Assembly: GCA_963971305.1 (NCBI GenBank)
Contig: OZ020308.1
Span: forward strand, 32,207,275 to 32,271,274
Direction: 5' to 3'
DNA: 64,000 bases
Source of the DNA: Arcuatula senhousia
Lineage: Eukaryota; Mollusca; Bivalvia; Mytilida; Mytilidae
The notes under the pieces are model-generated. The model made no database searches. It was not told the DNA's origin and was given only the letters and a program-made list of their open reading frames with translations. Numbering within the stretch: the first letter of the stretch is position 1; the number at the start of each line of letters is the position of its first letter. The translations under genes were made by a program, and so were the position numbers. Below, in pieces: positions 1 to 11,887 of the stretch.

Positions 1-558
1 GCTGTGTGCATGTTTATTGAAAAAATAATTTAAAATTTTAATATATGCAAAAGCATAATGAAAGAAAACTTATACTTGGAAATAAATACGTTCTTGTTGT
101 AAGCATAATAGAAAACATGACAAACATGACACGAAAAGCAAAACAAAAAATAAAATAAAACTGAATTCTGATAAATATTCTAAAGTACGAAAGCCTATTA
201 ACGCATTTTTGACTTTATTCTTTTTAGATAGGTATTTGGCCGAAATTCTACAAATGAGTTTTGAAAATGATTAATTCTGAGTTTCACAATTGACATTAAG
301 TTATTTATAAAATTGTCATGAGAATTAGTATCTGCATCTTCTCTCTTGATCTATGATTTACAGTAACAAGTGATAAGTTGTTTTTAAAGCCTAAAATTAA
401 ACTAATTAGCTTGGGTTTGAAAACAAACATACTGTCATTTATGTACAAGAGTAGAATTGTGGATATAATTAATTTAACTTCTGATTGTATAGATGATGTA
501 AAGTATCAAAGAAGAACATTTATTTGAAAGTGCCTAAATGATACACACCAAAATTAAA
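1..558. other. AT-rich sequence, no feature seen
   Basis: I see no coding exon, RNA gene or clear repeat here. It is AT-rich, with only short chance reading frames. Confidence 0.5.
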
Positions 559-722
559 CCTGGCCTGGGCGCCACAAAACATGAAAAATTACTTAAGTCT
601 GAGAATATTCTCAACTCATTGTGACGTCAACAAATTAGAAAGTTTTGATTGGAGTCGCCATGGAAATTAAGAATATTCTTAGACTTAAGTATTTTTAAAG
701 TTTTGTGGCGCCCAGGCCTGGT
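559..722. mobile_element. Palindromic MITE with ~50-bp terminal inverted repeats
   Basis: The left end reads CCTGGCCTGGGCGCCACAAA and the right end is its near-perfect reverse complement. The arms stay similar for about 50 bp on each side, including the inner motifs ACTTAAGTCT and GAATATTCT. The 164-bp size, lack of coding capacity and near-complete palindrome fit a non-autonomous DNA transposon. The superfamily cannot be assigned, because no unambiguous target-site duplication is visible. Confidence 0.8.
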
Positions 723-1369
723 CATTTTGATCTAGAACCACTATCTAGGCTATCTATGCAGGCCAATCTAATTAATACTAGTTTTAATTAGATTACTATG
801 CAACCGAGCTCACAGAGGCAAAATTCCAAAAAGTTTAGCACAGTCCCCACCCACAATGCAATGCAATGACCCAAGTTTCATCATTCTACTCCCAGTGGTT
901 ACAGAGATTATCCTGGACATTAACGCCATACGTGCGTACGTAGATTCTCTCTACGTACATACGTACATCGAACATCAAAACATTATCCTGGCGCTTTCGC
1001 TAGTGCGGGAATAACAAGGGGTTCCCCATCTCTTGGATCTTGGTCCTTGGTCTTGGATTAACGAATTAAAAGATCCTTTGCAAAAAACACATTTTTATAT
1101 ACAAGAATATTTTGAAATTGAAAACCCAGAATGGTATTGACACAAATAGACTCGGTGAAATTTCAACAAGATATCTTTATCGGCTGCTGAGAATTACAAA
1201 TAATTTAATACAAAATCCACAGTATACCAACAGTGACACAAATGGTCATTATATTTTTGTACTAACTGATAGTTGACGGGTTTATTCAAATTGCTGTAAA
1301 ATTGTTAATAATGGTAAAAATTTTGTAAAATTATAATAGAACGACATTAGAGAGCTTAACTGAAATACA
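723..1369. other. Intergenic, no feature seen
   Basis: AT-rich sequence with a short palindromic GTACGTA-type stretch near 930-970. No exon or recognisable repeat. Confidence 0.4.
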
Positions 1370-1465
1370 AATGACAACAAAGTTCCAGACAATAAATTTT
1401 GCTACGCCTGACGCGCGTTTCGTCTATTCAAGACTCATCAGATGCGCTCTACAACGATATTAAAA
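1370..1465 (+). repeat. Fragment of ~360-bp dispersed repeat (GACGCGCGTTTCGTC core)
   Basis: It carries the highly conserved core of a family seen at many places in this window: AAAGTTCCAGACAATAAATT, then a GACGCGCGTTTCGTCTATTC segment and ACTCATCAGA. Only the core is present here. Other copies lie near 7370, 7852-8935, 15893, 17985, 28285 and 47055. Confidence 0.75.
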
Positions 1466-1996
1466 CTAACGCTTTAATTTGAATTTAAATTAGCATTACC
1501 CATATTTTTAAAATGCCTTTTCTTAGTAAATACAAAAGATATCTGAAAAATTCTTTCAATTATATGTTTTTATTAATGTCTTATTACTTTTCATGTGAAT
1601 TTTATATGACAGAAATCCTTCTTCAGAAATATTTTTTTACTTAATCCTTGCTGCCAAATTATTATTTTCTCGTACAAAATAGGACTTAGAATATTTTTAA
1701 TTAAAACCAAGCACCGATCATGTTAAATGATCGGTCCCTTAAATAAATATCCTTATTTCGACTAAATGCCAATAACACACCCTTCATGTTATTTGTGAAC
1801 AAAAGGTCGTGGAGAATCAGTAAAAACAAATCTAACGAAGAAATCTCACAAAATGTAACCTTGATGTTACGTTGTAAAATTGTTCATAAATATTTCACGG
1901 TGGTGAAGTTATTTTGTATCTTGTCATAAAGGTTTAAAACGTTATTAGCACTCGAATTTCTTAATTATCATCGGTAAAGAGACCGACAGTTTTATC

Positions 1997-4900
1997 CTAT
2001 CGCTTCAACGATCCTATAGCATCATCTATTGTTATGTTTTTCCATTTGCGGATTGATTTATCCATTTCATGACCATAAAACTCCTCAAGCTCATTTCTGA
2101 ATCTGTACGTAAACCATTTCCAATATAGCGAAGATTCCATCCCAGGGTTCGGCTCAATGTCCCAATCAGGAAAATAGTTTGCAAAGTCTTTACAAAAATG
2201 TAATTTGTCTGAAGTTAATTTTCCCTTGTATTCACAACTACATTTATTTGCTTTTGCACAAAAACTATTATGACTGAAACGTACACTGGAAGCAACCTCT
2301 TCATGACAAGTCATTGAAACAAATATTTTGGTATCACTCATATGCACACCTTTTACTGCTTTAGGTCTGTGCTGTAAACATTTATGTCGGTCTATATGAT
2401 TAACTTCTGTTCTTTGGCATATTTCACTGCAAAATGGACATATCTCGTCACATCCCCAAATTGTTTTGATAATAAAGAAGAATGGATTCTCTTTCCAAGG
2501 TCTAAATCTCCCATCTTTAATGTCAAAGTGACTAATTAATGATTCTTTCATTGTGTCAATTAGAACTTTTAAGTTGTCAGCAACGCCCATATAATCTTTA
2601 ACCGTCTTGTAGTCTTCAAAATAATCAAAGGAGTCTGGGGGCAATTCAAATTTAGTTGAAAGTTTCTGTTGGAATGCTTTTATCCAAGACTTTGCGTCTC
2701 CAGAAGAACTTTTTGTAACATCACATGCATAATTTAAACACTCCAATATATTATCTATGTGACTATTGACCATGGTTTCTGTTAGACTTGAGTATCTCGA
2801 CATTTTTCTGTCCTTTGTTGACAAAAGTTCCTTTTCGGCCAAATTCTTTACCCAGTCAATCGCAAATTCTTTAGGTATTCTTATAAATTTGATGTATTCA
2901 TCGAAATTGCCCTTTTCTGCAAGTTCTTTCATCATTTCAATAATAAGATGATGTTTAGTGACCAATTTTTCTCCTTTAATTATGTTTGTTACCCGATATG
3001 GAAGTTGTTTTTCAAAATCCTTGATACATAATTCTTCTAAGCTACTTCCCAAACTCTTTGCCAATGTAATTGTTTCGCTTTCTTCTTTGACAATTCCTAA
3101 AAACTGTTGTTTTAAGGTGACCTCATATTTGGACATGTGTGCTTTTTTGCTGTTATTCTTCTCAAAGGTTTCATCAAGTAGGGTAAATTCATTAGAAATA
3201 TATCTTGCAATAAAAACTGCTAGTTTGACCTTAAATTTTTTTGTTATATAAAAATTTCTTGTTTTTCCATATTCTTTGTTGTTTGCCTCAACATAATCTG
3301 AGAGTTGATCAAAGATGGGCGTCACATAACCTTTATCAAATCTAATGCCGTCAGCCTTTTGAATTTTTCTGATATAAGTGTTTAAAGTAAGAAAAAATAC
3401 ATTAAGTTCTGTTATTGCATCTCTTATTACCGTTTCAAGTGTGGTAGGATATACAACATGTACAAATTCAGCGATCCTTTTCATTCCCTTCTCGATCATG
3501 TGTCTTGGTGGACGAACATGTTCAATGTCGCCTGTGGTGATGTGTGTAAACGAAAAATTTTCAGCCAATTGGTCTGCACGGGAAAAATTACTATCATGCA
3601 GCTTATCATTGAACACTTGTTCATGCCTGACTAATTGCAAATCCGTGCTAAATCGTTCAGTCAAGATGTTATCAACTTCTTCTTTGACTGATAATTGTCT
3701 TCCAGGAGTTTTGTCTTCTTCAAGTTCAACATTTGCTAACCATTCATCCCACATGTTTTGAAATATTTCATCTAATTCATCAGACGACATTTCTTTGCCT
3801 TTATTTTGTTTCGCTAAATTCATCGCTCTTTCTTTTATTTCTCTTTCGTGATGTTTTCTTTTTTGTTCTCGAACGAAGTTTCCGGAACACTCCTGATTAA
3901 TTTCGTCAATCTTCTTTTTTATTTCGTCTTGTAGATTTTTTTCGTGTTCTAGAATTTTAATGTGGCGATTTTCTCTCCATTGTTCCATTATGTCTTTTAA
4001 AGAACAATTATCAACGAAATAATTCCATCTTTTGACGGCATCTCTCTGTTTTTTGGATAACAAATCTTTTAGTTCAAGTGTTAAAGCATTAGCCCGTTTT
4101 TCTAATTGTTCGTGATTTGGACAGCTTATTAACTTTCTACGGGCTTCTTCTCGTAGAAATGTATAGAAGAAATCATCCATAAATGACTTTAATTTAAAGA
4201 ACTCTGTTTCCATCAAGTTATATGCCTTTATTTCTAGCGAGTTTCTAAAACTGAAGACGAAGTCCTCTGCAAGTATTCCTCTCCAAAAGTCCCTAATCGT
4301 ACTAATTGTTTCGGACATTTTCAAAAACATCGTTTTGGTAAGCGCGATGTTGTTTATCAAATGGTTTCTTACTTTCTCGACCTTTTTACTGTACCCTATG
4401 TTGATAGGTGCCATTGGTGGATCTCCCATGAAAAGATCTGATAAGTAAAAGACATGTGAATCAGGATCTAGTTCTAACACCTGATTAAACCTTGTTACGT
4501 CCATAAGACCTTCTTGGTTTGCTGCTTCTGTTGTCATTTTGTCTAGCTTGTCGACCATTCTTTGTCTTCCATGAATATTGGCAGCCTTAGCGTTTGAGGC
4601 AGGAACATTTTGATGGGTAAAGATGCAAGTGTGGTTCATGTTTATTTGATTATTAACCATCTTTAATCGAAGAAGTGCATGAACAGCTATTTGAAGAACA
4701 TCTTCAAGTTCCGTCGCGTTTTCACCTTTAATATTGATTATGGTTATGTTTCCAAGTCCTATCACAAACGTTGCAAGTTCATTATCATGCAAATACATGT
4801 GATCATCTTGATCATGGGCTCTTAGTCCTTCAGTGTCAATAACAAGAATGTACGAAAATGGTAGTTTTTTATTGTCAACTTTTAAAAGCTGGATGTATAC

Positions 4901-6781
4901 ACCTCGAGTACATCGACCTGCGCTGACTGGAAATTTCAAACCAAACATAGCGTTTAACAAAGTACTTTTTCCTGAACTTTGAACTCCAAGAACAGATATG
5001 GCAAGGATCTGTTCATCACCAATGACATCTACAAGACGCTGCAACACAGCTTCTACCCAAGTTAGAGGTATCATTGCAGTATCCCCATCCATGATCTCAA
5101 AAGGATATCCATACTGTATTAGTTTACATGCAAACTCTACAAATTTGGATCGATTAAAAATACTGTTTAACTCTGCATGTGGTGTGGCTTCAAACATTTG
5201 CCCAAGCTCTCTTATCAAATGTTCTAAACCGAACGACCCAGATTTCAGTATCTCCTCACTTTGTGATAACTGCTTTTTTAACACTTCACAATCAGAGTTC
5301 TTTTGTTCGTCTTGAGCCTCTTTTAGTTTTTTCCAGCATTTTTTATAGTCTTCAGTACGCTGTGGAAGTATTCGTCGATTTCTATCATCAATGTATGACA
5401 TGATCCATTCTATATAAATACTGAATTCCGTTTGAGACCAATCACATATTGTCTCCATCTGCTTACAGAAGAGTTTCATCAACGGAGAAATACCACTTTT
5501 TAGCTGTTGAACTTGTTGCATTCTTATACTTAACATGTTTTCTTCCAGTTCTCTTTTTTTATCAATTGTTTTAGATTTGTAGATTGCCTTGTAATCTGTG
5601 CTGTAATTGTGCCATAACACCCCTTGTATTGGAACAAATAAGTTTCTTTCACCATCTGGATGCTTTTCTAAAACGGCTTTAAAGTCATTAGCGAGATTCT
5701 CTTCTTCGTTGAAACAATCATCGTCCTTTTCTTGCAGGACATGTAAGTTATCCACTAGTCTTGCAGCTGTTCTGGTTTCCAAAACATCCGTCAATAGTTT
5801 TCTTAGTTTCATAGCCACGTCAAAAATGCTCTTTGCATGTTTGGACGACGAGGATCCCAAGTTGAAAAACACTCTATTCAGTGTCGATAATTTTTTGTTG
5901 ACATTCTCTTCAAACTGTCTTTCCTTGTAATTTGCCTCTAGTGCATAAATTAAAAAGGTGTCTTTCGAGATTAACTTGTGATCTGTTTTAATATCATTTA
6001 TGTGTTCTTCTTTAGCCAAGACAACTACAATATTCGATAGCTGCAATATCTTGTTGAATTCCACGGAATTTTTTGTAGCATCTCCTCTCAAATTAAGAAA
6101 CATGATTGTTTCATTGAAAAGTCCTGAGCGATCGTCTTTTGGAAAATACCACGATGATTCAATTGTTCCGTTGGCAATTTGTCTTTTAGTTTTGCCTAAA
6201 GGGCACTCTACATTATAAAACGTGGGATAGGAATCTTCACCCATAATCATGTTGAGTAGTTTCGACTTAGAGACTGAGACGTCACCAATCTTTACAAAAG
6301 AAACAATTTTACCTTTGTGGAGTAATGCATCGACTATCTTCACATCTGTAGCAGTATGTTCAGGGACCAAGATCTTTTTCATTGCTAGCTTTGACCATCT
6401 CAGTTTGTTATTGTAATCTCTGAATATGAATGGAATTGCAAGTCGACATTTAAGCAACTTAAGAATAATTTCTTGCTGTAAAATAGAGTCACAGAACATA
6501 AATGTTAAAAGAAAAAGGTCCATCGGATTCAGTTCAATTTCTTCTTCATACTGTTCCTCAAATTTAACCAAGTCTTCCTCTCTCGCATTTTTGTTTACCA
6601 TTATTAGTTTCACAAGTAATAACCATGGTAGGTTTTCTTTAATAAGTGGCAATGCATTGAATTGCATTGACCTTGCATCTTGCAATGTTATTTTACGATC
6701 TAAATACTTTTCCAGGGAATGTCTTTTTACGAGTTGTTTAATGGTCGTCACCCTATCACAACCTGTAAACAAACATGTCAT
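1997..6781 (-). CDS. Interferon-induced very large GTPase (VLIG/GVIN)-like protein, large terminal coding exon
   Basis: This uninterrupted frame of 1594 codons matches the very large inducible GTPase family, cytosolic dynamin-related GTPases linked in vertebrates to interferon responses. Residues about 160-240 form a degenerate first G domain without an intact P-loop. Residues about 597-604 form a canonical P-loop, GVQSSGKS, followed by TRG and by DTEG near residue 649. A long charged helical region follows, then a cysteine/histidine cluster around residues 1440-1475 (CPFC...CQRT...H...H). VLIG genes typically carry most of the protein in one giant exon, as here. The first codons are doubtful: TGTTTGTTTACAG at about 6763-6775 is a strong splice acceptor in phase 1, so the real exon probably starts at 6762 and the annotated Met lies in an intron. 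The frame is intact, so this is probably functional. These genes are expanded in bivalves, but the ligand and inducer cannot be inferred. Confidence 0.9.
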   Translation of the reverse strand: MTCLFTGCDRVTTIKQLVKRHSLEKYLDRKITLQDARSMQFNALPLIKENLPWLLLVKLIMVNKNAREEDLVKFEEQYEEEIELNPMDLFLLTFMFCDSILQQEIILKLLKCRLAIPFIFRDYNNKLRWSKLAMKKILVPEHTATDVKIVDALLHKGKIVSFVKIGDVSVSKSKLLNMIMGEDSYPTFYNVECPLGKTKRQIANGTIESSWYFPKDDRSGLFNETIMFLNLRGDATKNSVEFNKILQLSNIVVVLAKEEHINDIKTDHKLISKDTFLIYALEANYKERQFEENVNKKLSTLNRVFFNLGSSSSKHAKSIFDVAMKLRKLLTDVLETRTAARLVDNLHVLQEKDDDCFNEEENLANDFKAVLEKHPDGERNLFVPIQGVLWHNYSTDYKAIYKSKTIDKKRELEENMLSIRMQQVQQLKSGISPLMKLFCKQMETICDWSQTEFSIYIEWIMSYIDDRNRRILPQRTEDYKKCWKKLKEAQDEQKNSDCEVLKKQLSQSEEILKSGSFGLEHLIRELGQMFEATPHAELNSIFNRSKFVEFACKLIQYGYPFEIMDGDTAMIPLTWVEAVLQRLVDVIGDEQILAISVLGVQSSGKSTLLNAMFGLKFPVSAGRCTRGVYIQLLKVDNKKLPFSYILVIDTEGLRAHDQDDHMYLHDNELATFVIGLGNITIINIKGENATELEDVLQIAVHALLRLKMVNNQINMNHTCIFTHQNVPASNAKAANIHGRQRMVDKLDKMTTEAANQEGLMDVTRFNQVLELDPDSHVFYLSDLFMGDPPMAPINIGYSKKVEKVRNHLINNIALTKTMFLKMSETISTIRDFWRGILAEDFVFSFRNSLEIKAYNLMETEFFKLKSFMDDFFYTFLREEARRKLISCPNHEQLEKRANALTLELKDLLSKKQRDAVKRWNYFVDNCSLKDIMEQWRENRHIKILEHEKNLQDEIKKKIDEINQECSGNFVREQKRKHHEREIKERAMNLAKQNKGKEMSSDELDEIFQNMWDEWLANVELEEDKTPGRQLSVKEEVDNILTERFSTDLQLVRHEQVFNDKLHDSNFSRADQLAENFSFTHITTGDIEHVRPPRHMIEKGMKRIAEFVHVVYPTTLETVIRDAITELNVFFLTLNTYIRKIQKADGIRFDKGYVTPIFDQLSDYVEANNKEYGKTRNFYITKKFKVKLAVFIARYISNEFTLLDETFEKNNSKKAHMSKYEVTLKQQFLGIVKEESETITLAKSLGSSLEELCIKDFEKQLPYRVTNIIKGEKLVTKHHLIIEMMKELAEKGNFDEYIKFIRIPKEFAIDWVKNLAEKELLSTKDRKMSRYSSLTETMVNSHIDNILECLNYACDVTKSSSGDAKSWIKAFQQKLSTKFELPPDSFDYFEDYKTVKDYMGVADNLKVLIDTMKESLISHFDIKDGRFRPWKENPFFFIIKTIWGCDEICPFCSEICQRTEVNHIDRHKCLQHRPKAVKGVHMSDTKIFVSMTCHEEVASSVRFSHNSFCAKANKCSCEYKGKLTSDKLHFCKDFANYFPDWDIEPNPGMESSLYWKWFTYRFRNELEEFYGHEMDKSIRKWKNITIDDAIGSLKR

Positions 6782-7079
6782 ATAAATTGTCGGTAGAAAC
6801 TCTTCTTATTGAAGTTTTTATGACATTGTAAGTTTTGGCCTGACCGTCACTGATAAATTTCAATAAATGAAATTCGAGAAAGACGCTGTTTCAAAATATT
6901 TAATTGAAATTAAGTTGGAGTTTTGTTTTTAATGATTTTTTTTATTAACTGTATGTTCTCATCTTGTTTATCTTGTTTTGAAAAAGAAACTACCTATCAC
7001 ATTTGAATTAGGATTACACAAAACAATATTAAAAGGGAAAAGGCACACGAAATGCATTTCATTATTTGTTCTTCAGTCT
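6782..7079. other. 5' flank of the VLIG-like exon
   Basis: No upstream exon of the GTPase gene could be identified here. The sequence is AT-rich and runs into the ~155-bp repeat family. Confidence 0.3.
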
Positions 7080-7851
7080 AACAATTTTTTTTTTATCTGC
7101 AACAGTTTTGATTCTATGGGGCAAAAACATGAAAAAACCTGCTACTTTAGACCTTAAAAGGGCCATAACCCCTGTAATGGATCGTCTGACATCTTTGACC
7201 CAATTAAAACTTTTGTAAAGCTCAATGTCCTGAAGGTTTAAGCAAGCAACAGTTTTTCTTTATCTGCAATAGTTTTCATTCTACAGGGCAAAAACATGAA
7301 AAACCCGATTTTGACCTTTAATTGCCATAACCCCTATAAGGATTAATTTTACATAATATACATAGAAATAGACGAAACGCGCGTCAGGCGTAGCAAAATT
7401 TATTGTCTGGAACTTTATTGTCATTTGTATTTGTATACATATATAATATTCTCGACCAAATATACTTTTGTAGAGCTCAATGAGCTGAAGATTTAAGCAA
7501 GCAACAGCTTTTTTCTATCTGTAACAAATTTCTTTCTACAGGCCAATAAAATGAGAAAGCGCAATATTTGACCTTTAAAGGACCATAACCCCTAAAAGAA
7601 TTATCTGACATCGTCGACCCTATGGAGACTTTTGTAGAGCTAGAATAGGTGAATGTTTAAGCAAGCAACAGCTTTTCTCTATTTGCCATAGTTTTCATTC
7701 TATAGACCAATAACACTTTTTTCACCTTAAAGGGGCCATTTCTCCTATAAAAGGTTCTCACCTTTAAGGTGGTACCCCTATGAGGGGTCATCTGACAACT
7801 TCAACCCTATGGAAACCTTTGAAAAGCTTAATAAGTTGAACATTAAAGCAA
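7080..7851 (+). repeat. Degenerate ~155-bp satellite array with an inverted 360-bp-family core
   Basis: Diverged copies of one unit follow each other. Each contains a motif like AGCAAGCAACAG, then CTATCTGCAATAGTTTTCAT, then CCATAACCCCTATAAG. The core of the 360-bp family is inserted in reverse orientation at about 7368-7432. The same satellite occurs in opposite orientation at 10040-12780. Confidence 0.75.
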
Positions 7852-8935
7852 TTAAAATGACAAAGTTCCAGACAATTAATTTTGCTACGCCTAACGCGCG
7901 TTTCGTCTATTCAAGACTCATCAGAGGCGCTCTACCAACAATTTTGAAAAAAGGCAAAAACTATATGATTGTGAAAAGCATAGAACAATGAAACCAAAAT
8001 ACCGGAATGGGGAACAAAATTATAACTAAAATGATCAACTTATGTCTGGGGTAGAAGCAACCTTAGGGTTCAGTAGACAATTTGGAATTTAAACTGACAA
8101 TTTAAAGCTTTGATGTGTTGTCCAACGCCTATCGTTTTGATGCCGGAGCGGGCTAACCTCGGGGAATTAAAACTCCACCAGCAGTGCTAACCTTCACGAA
8201 AATTATAATTTAAAATAACAACAAATTTCCAGACAATTAATTTTGCTACGCCTGACGCGCGTTTCGTCAATTCAAGACTCATTAGAGACGCTCTACCAAA
8301 AATATTGAAAAAGCCAAAATCTATATGATTATGAAGAGCATAGAACAATGAAACCAAAAATACCGAAATGGGGAACAAAATTATAACTAAGATGATCAAC
8401 CTATGTCTGGGGTAGAAGGAACCTTAGGGTTTAGTAGACAATTTGGAATTTAAACTGATAATTTAAAGCTTTGATGTGTTGTCCAACACTAACGTGTTGA
8501 TGCCGGAGTGGGCTAACCTCGGGAAAGTAAAACCCCAAGAGCAGTGCTAACCTTCACGAAAATTATAATTTAAAATAACAACAAATTTCCAGACAATTAA
8601 TTTTGCTTCGCCTGACGCGCGTTTCGTCAATTCAAGACTCATTAGAGACGCTCTACCAAATATATTGAAAAATTCCAAACTATATGATTATGAAGAGCAT
8701 AGAACGATATAACCAAAGATACCGAAATGGGGAACCAAATTATAACTTAGATAGATGATAAACCTATGTCTGGGGTAGGAGGAACCTTAGGGTTGAGACA
8801 ATTTTGAAATTTAAACGGATAATTTAAATTTGTAATGTGTTCTCCAACAGTAACGTGTTGGTGCCGGAGCGAGCTAACCTTACTTCACCAGCAGCGCTAA
8901 CCTTAACGAATATAAGAAATTAAAATGACAACAAA
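7852..8935 (+). repeat. Three tandem copies of the ~360-bp repeat
   Basis: The ACGCGCG core recurs near 7894, 8254 and 8614, exactly 360 bp apart. Each unit continues with ACCTATGTCTGGGGTAG, ACCTTAGGGTT and GCCGGAG...GGGCTAACCT before the next core. Short reading frames inside it are not conserved between copies, so I do not call genes. Confidence 0.85.
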
Positions 8936-9247
8936 GTTCCAGAAAATTAACTTTGCCTCTATTGAGACTTTTTTACAGCTTAATGAGCTCAACATTTAAG
9001 CAAGCAACCACTCTTTTCTATCTGCTATAGTTTTCATTCTATAGGCCAAAAACATGAAAACACGCTAATCTAGGGGCTGTAATCCCTATAAGGGATCATC
9101 TGGCAACTTTGACCCTATGAAGGCTTTTGTAGAGTTAAATGAACGGAACATTTAAGCAAACAATAGCGTTTCTCTATCTGCAATAGTTTTCATTCTATAG
9201 GCAAACATTTAAAAACCTTATTTTAGGGACTGTAACCCCTATAAGTG
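8936..9247 (+). repeat. ~155-bp satellite, further diverged units
   Basis: The same CTATCTGC(A/T)ATAGTTTTCAT motif spacing continues up to the insertion point of the SINE-like element that follows. Confidence 0.65.
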
Positions 9248-9692
9248 TAAAAGTCCACTAAAGAGCGCTCAGAAACCTGACATCGGGGTCAGGCCGCTTT
9301 GCCCACAAAGCGACTGGGATGTGTGCCCCAGGTGGTTGAATGGGGCAGCCCTGACATCGAGAGATGCGGGGTCGTCAGGCGATAATGCGGAAAACCCGAC
9401 CGAAAACCATAGTGGTGCACCGTGTTGGGAAAAATGTCACGTTCCTCGCACGTTAAAGAACCCTGCTGCAGGTCTCGGTAAGAGTAGGACTCGTAGGATC
9501 CCCATGCAGGAGGCAAAATTTCCCGTCCCTACCCATCACTCCTTTTTCCAGTGGCAGTCAAAACTATCCTATCCGATTTGCCTTGTGTCCCCATTTCTTC
9601 CACTTCATCATCATTTCATGTTCATTGTATCACCACTTACAGCCGAAATCGTGCTGCTTGGGAGTAAAGCAATAACTAACTAACTAACTAAC
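9248..9692 (+). mobile_element. SINE-like element, (CTAA)n-tail family, 5'-truncated
   Basis: It is flanked by the 15-bp duplication TAACCCCTATAAGTG at 9233-9247 and 9693-9707. It lacks the first ~55 bp of the family (compare 36989-37494 and 41777-42268) and starts at TAAAAGTCCACTAAAG. It ends in GGGAGTAAAGCAATA plus tandem CTAA. An internal deletion removes the 5' arm of the 3' stem seen in other copies. It landed inside the ~155-bp satellite. The ~120-codon frame inside recurs in other copies but differs in its breaks, so it is not called. Confidence 0.9.
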
Positions 9693-10039
9693 TAACCCCT
9701 ATAAGTGATCATCTGACAACTTTAACCCTATGTAGACTTTCAAGTTAAACATATTAATTAAATTATTAGCTCACCTGGACCAAAGGTCTATGTGAGCTAT
9801 TGCCATCACTTGGCGTCCGTCGTCGTCTGTTCACAATTTACAAAAATATTCTCCTCTGAAACTACTGAACAGAATTTAATGAAACTTGGTATGAATGATC
9901 CTTAGGGTGTCCTGCACAAAACTTGTGTTTCGATTTTTGATCCGTCAAAAAACATGGCCACCGTTACTAAAAATAGACCAGGGGGGTCAGACTACTGGTT
10001 TTGGCTTGTAAATCAAAAAAGTATGAGAGATAGATGAAA

Positions 10040-10920
10040 TCCTACTGCTTCAGCATCAAAAGTTCTACAAAAGTCTCCATTTGGTCAATGTTGTCAGATG
10101 ATCCCTTATAGGGGTTACAGCCCCTTAAAGGTGAAAAATAGCGTTTTTTCATATTTTTGGCTAATATAGAATGAAAACTACTGCAGATAGAGAAAAGCTA
10201 TTGCTTGCTTAAATGTTCAGCTTATTTAGCTCTTCAAAAGTCTCCATAGGGTCGAAGTTGTCAGATGACCCATTATAGGGGTTACGGGCCTTTAAAGGTC
10301 AAAATAGTGTTTTTGGCCTACAGAATGAAAACTGTTGCAGATAGTGAAAAACTGTTGCTTGCTTAAATGTTCAGCTCATTTGGCTCTAAAAAAGTCTTCA
10401 TAGGGTCGAAGTTGTCAGATGACCCCTTATAGGGGTTACAGCCCCTTAAAGGTGAAAATAGAGTTTTTGGCGTATAGAATGAAAACTATTGCAGATAGGG
10501 AAAAGCTGTTGCTTGCTTAGATGTTCAGCTCATTTAGCTCTACAAAAATCTTCATAGTATTGAAGTTGTCAGATGACCCCTTATAGGGGTTACAGCCCCT
10601 TAAAGGTGAAAAATAGTGTTTTTGGCCTATAGAATGAAAACTATTGCAGATAGAGAAAAGCTGTTGCTTGCTTAGATGTTCAGCTCATTTAGCTCTACAA
10701 AAGTCTTCATAGGGTGGAAGTTGCCAGATGACCCCTTATAGGGGTTTCGGCCCCTTAAAGACCGAAAAAAGTGTTTTTGGCCTGTAGAATGAAAACTATT
10801 GCAGATAGAGAAAAGCTGTTGCTTGCTTAAATGTTAAGCTCATTTAGCTCTACAAAAGTCTCCATAGTATTGAAGTTGTCAGATGACCCCTTATAGGGGT
10901 TACAGCCCCTTAAAGGTGAA
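10040..10920 (-). repeat. ~155-bp satellite array, left block
   Basis: The motif GCAGATAG recurs at 10183, 10337, 10491, 10646 and 10801, giving 154-155 bp spacing. Each unit includes a GACCCCTTATAGGGGTTACA palindrome-like segment and AGCTCATTTAGCTCTACAAA. Confidence 0.9.
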
Positions 10921-11887
10921 CTAGAAAATGTGTCTATGAGCCACAGGATGGCCCTCCCGTTCTTGAAATATCATCGACCCTCAATGTGCATTACCTGGGA
11001 TACGTGAAATATTATTGACCCCTAACATGTAGTATTCAAGATATGGACCTTAACCAAGAAATTAACCAAAGTCATTCATGCGTAAAATATAGGTCACAGT
11101 CACCTCATTTCTAGTGGGTGGTGTCACCTTACCTAAGACACATCTAGTAGTGAAATATCATTGACCCCCAACATCTAGTATCCAAGTTATGGACCTTAAC
11201 CAAGAACTTAACCGAAGTCATTCATGCGTAAAATATAGGTCACAGTGACCTAATTTCTATTGGGTGGTGTCACCTTACCTAAGACACATCTAGTGGTGAA
11301 ATATCATTGACCCTCAACATCTAGTATCCAAGTTATGGACCTTAACCAAGAACTTAACCGAAGTCATTCATGCGTAAAATATAGGTCACAGTGACCTAAT
11401 TTCTAGTGGGTGGTGTAGCCCTACCCAAGACCCATCTGGTGGTGAAATATCATTGACCCCAAACATCTAGTATCCGAGTAATGGACCTTAACCAAGAACT
11501 TAACCAAAGTCATTCATGCGTAAAATATAGGTCACAGTGACCTAATTTCTATTGGGTGGTGTCACCTAAGACACATCTAGTGGTGAAATATCATTGACCC
11601 CCAACATCTAGTATCCAAGTTATGGACCTTAACCAAGAACTTAACCGAAGTCGTTCATGCATAAAATATAGGTCACAGTGAACTAATTTCTAGTGGGTGG
11701 TGTAGCCCTACCCAAGACCCATCTGGTGGTGAAATATCATTGACCCCCAACATCTACTATCCGAGTAATGGACCTTAACCAAGAACTTAACCAAAGTGTT
11801 ACGGACGGACGTACGGACGTACGGACGTACGGACGGACGGACAAGGGTAAAACTATATGTCCGATCCACATACGTGGTCGGGCCATA
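10921..11887 (+). repeat. 146-bp satellite block nested inside the ~155-bp array
   Basis: TTCATGCGTAAAATATAGGT (or close variants) recurs at 11075, 11221, 11367, 11513 and 11654; the intervals are 146, 146, 146 and 141 bp. The block ends with alternating CGGACGGACGTACGGACG repeats near 11802-11845 and CCACATACGTGGTCGGGCC. It splits the 155-bp array, so it inserted later. No coding potential. Confidence 0.9.
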
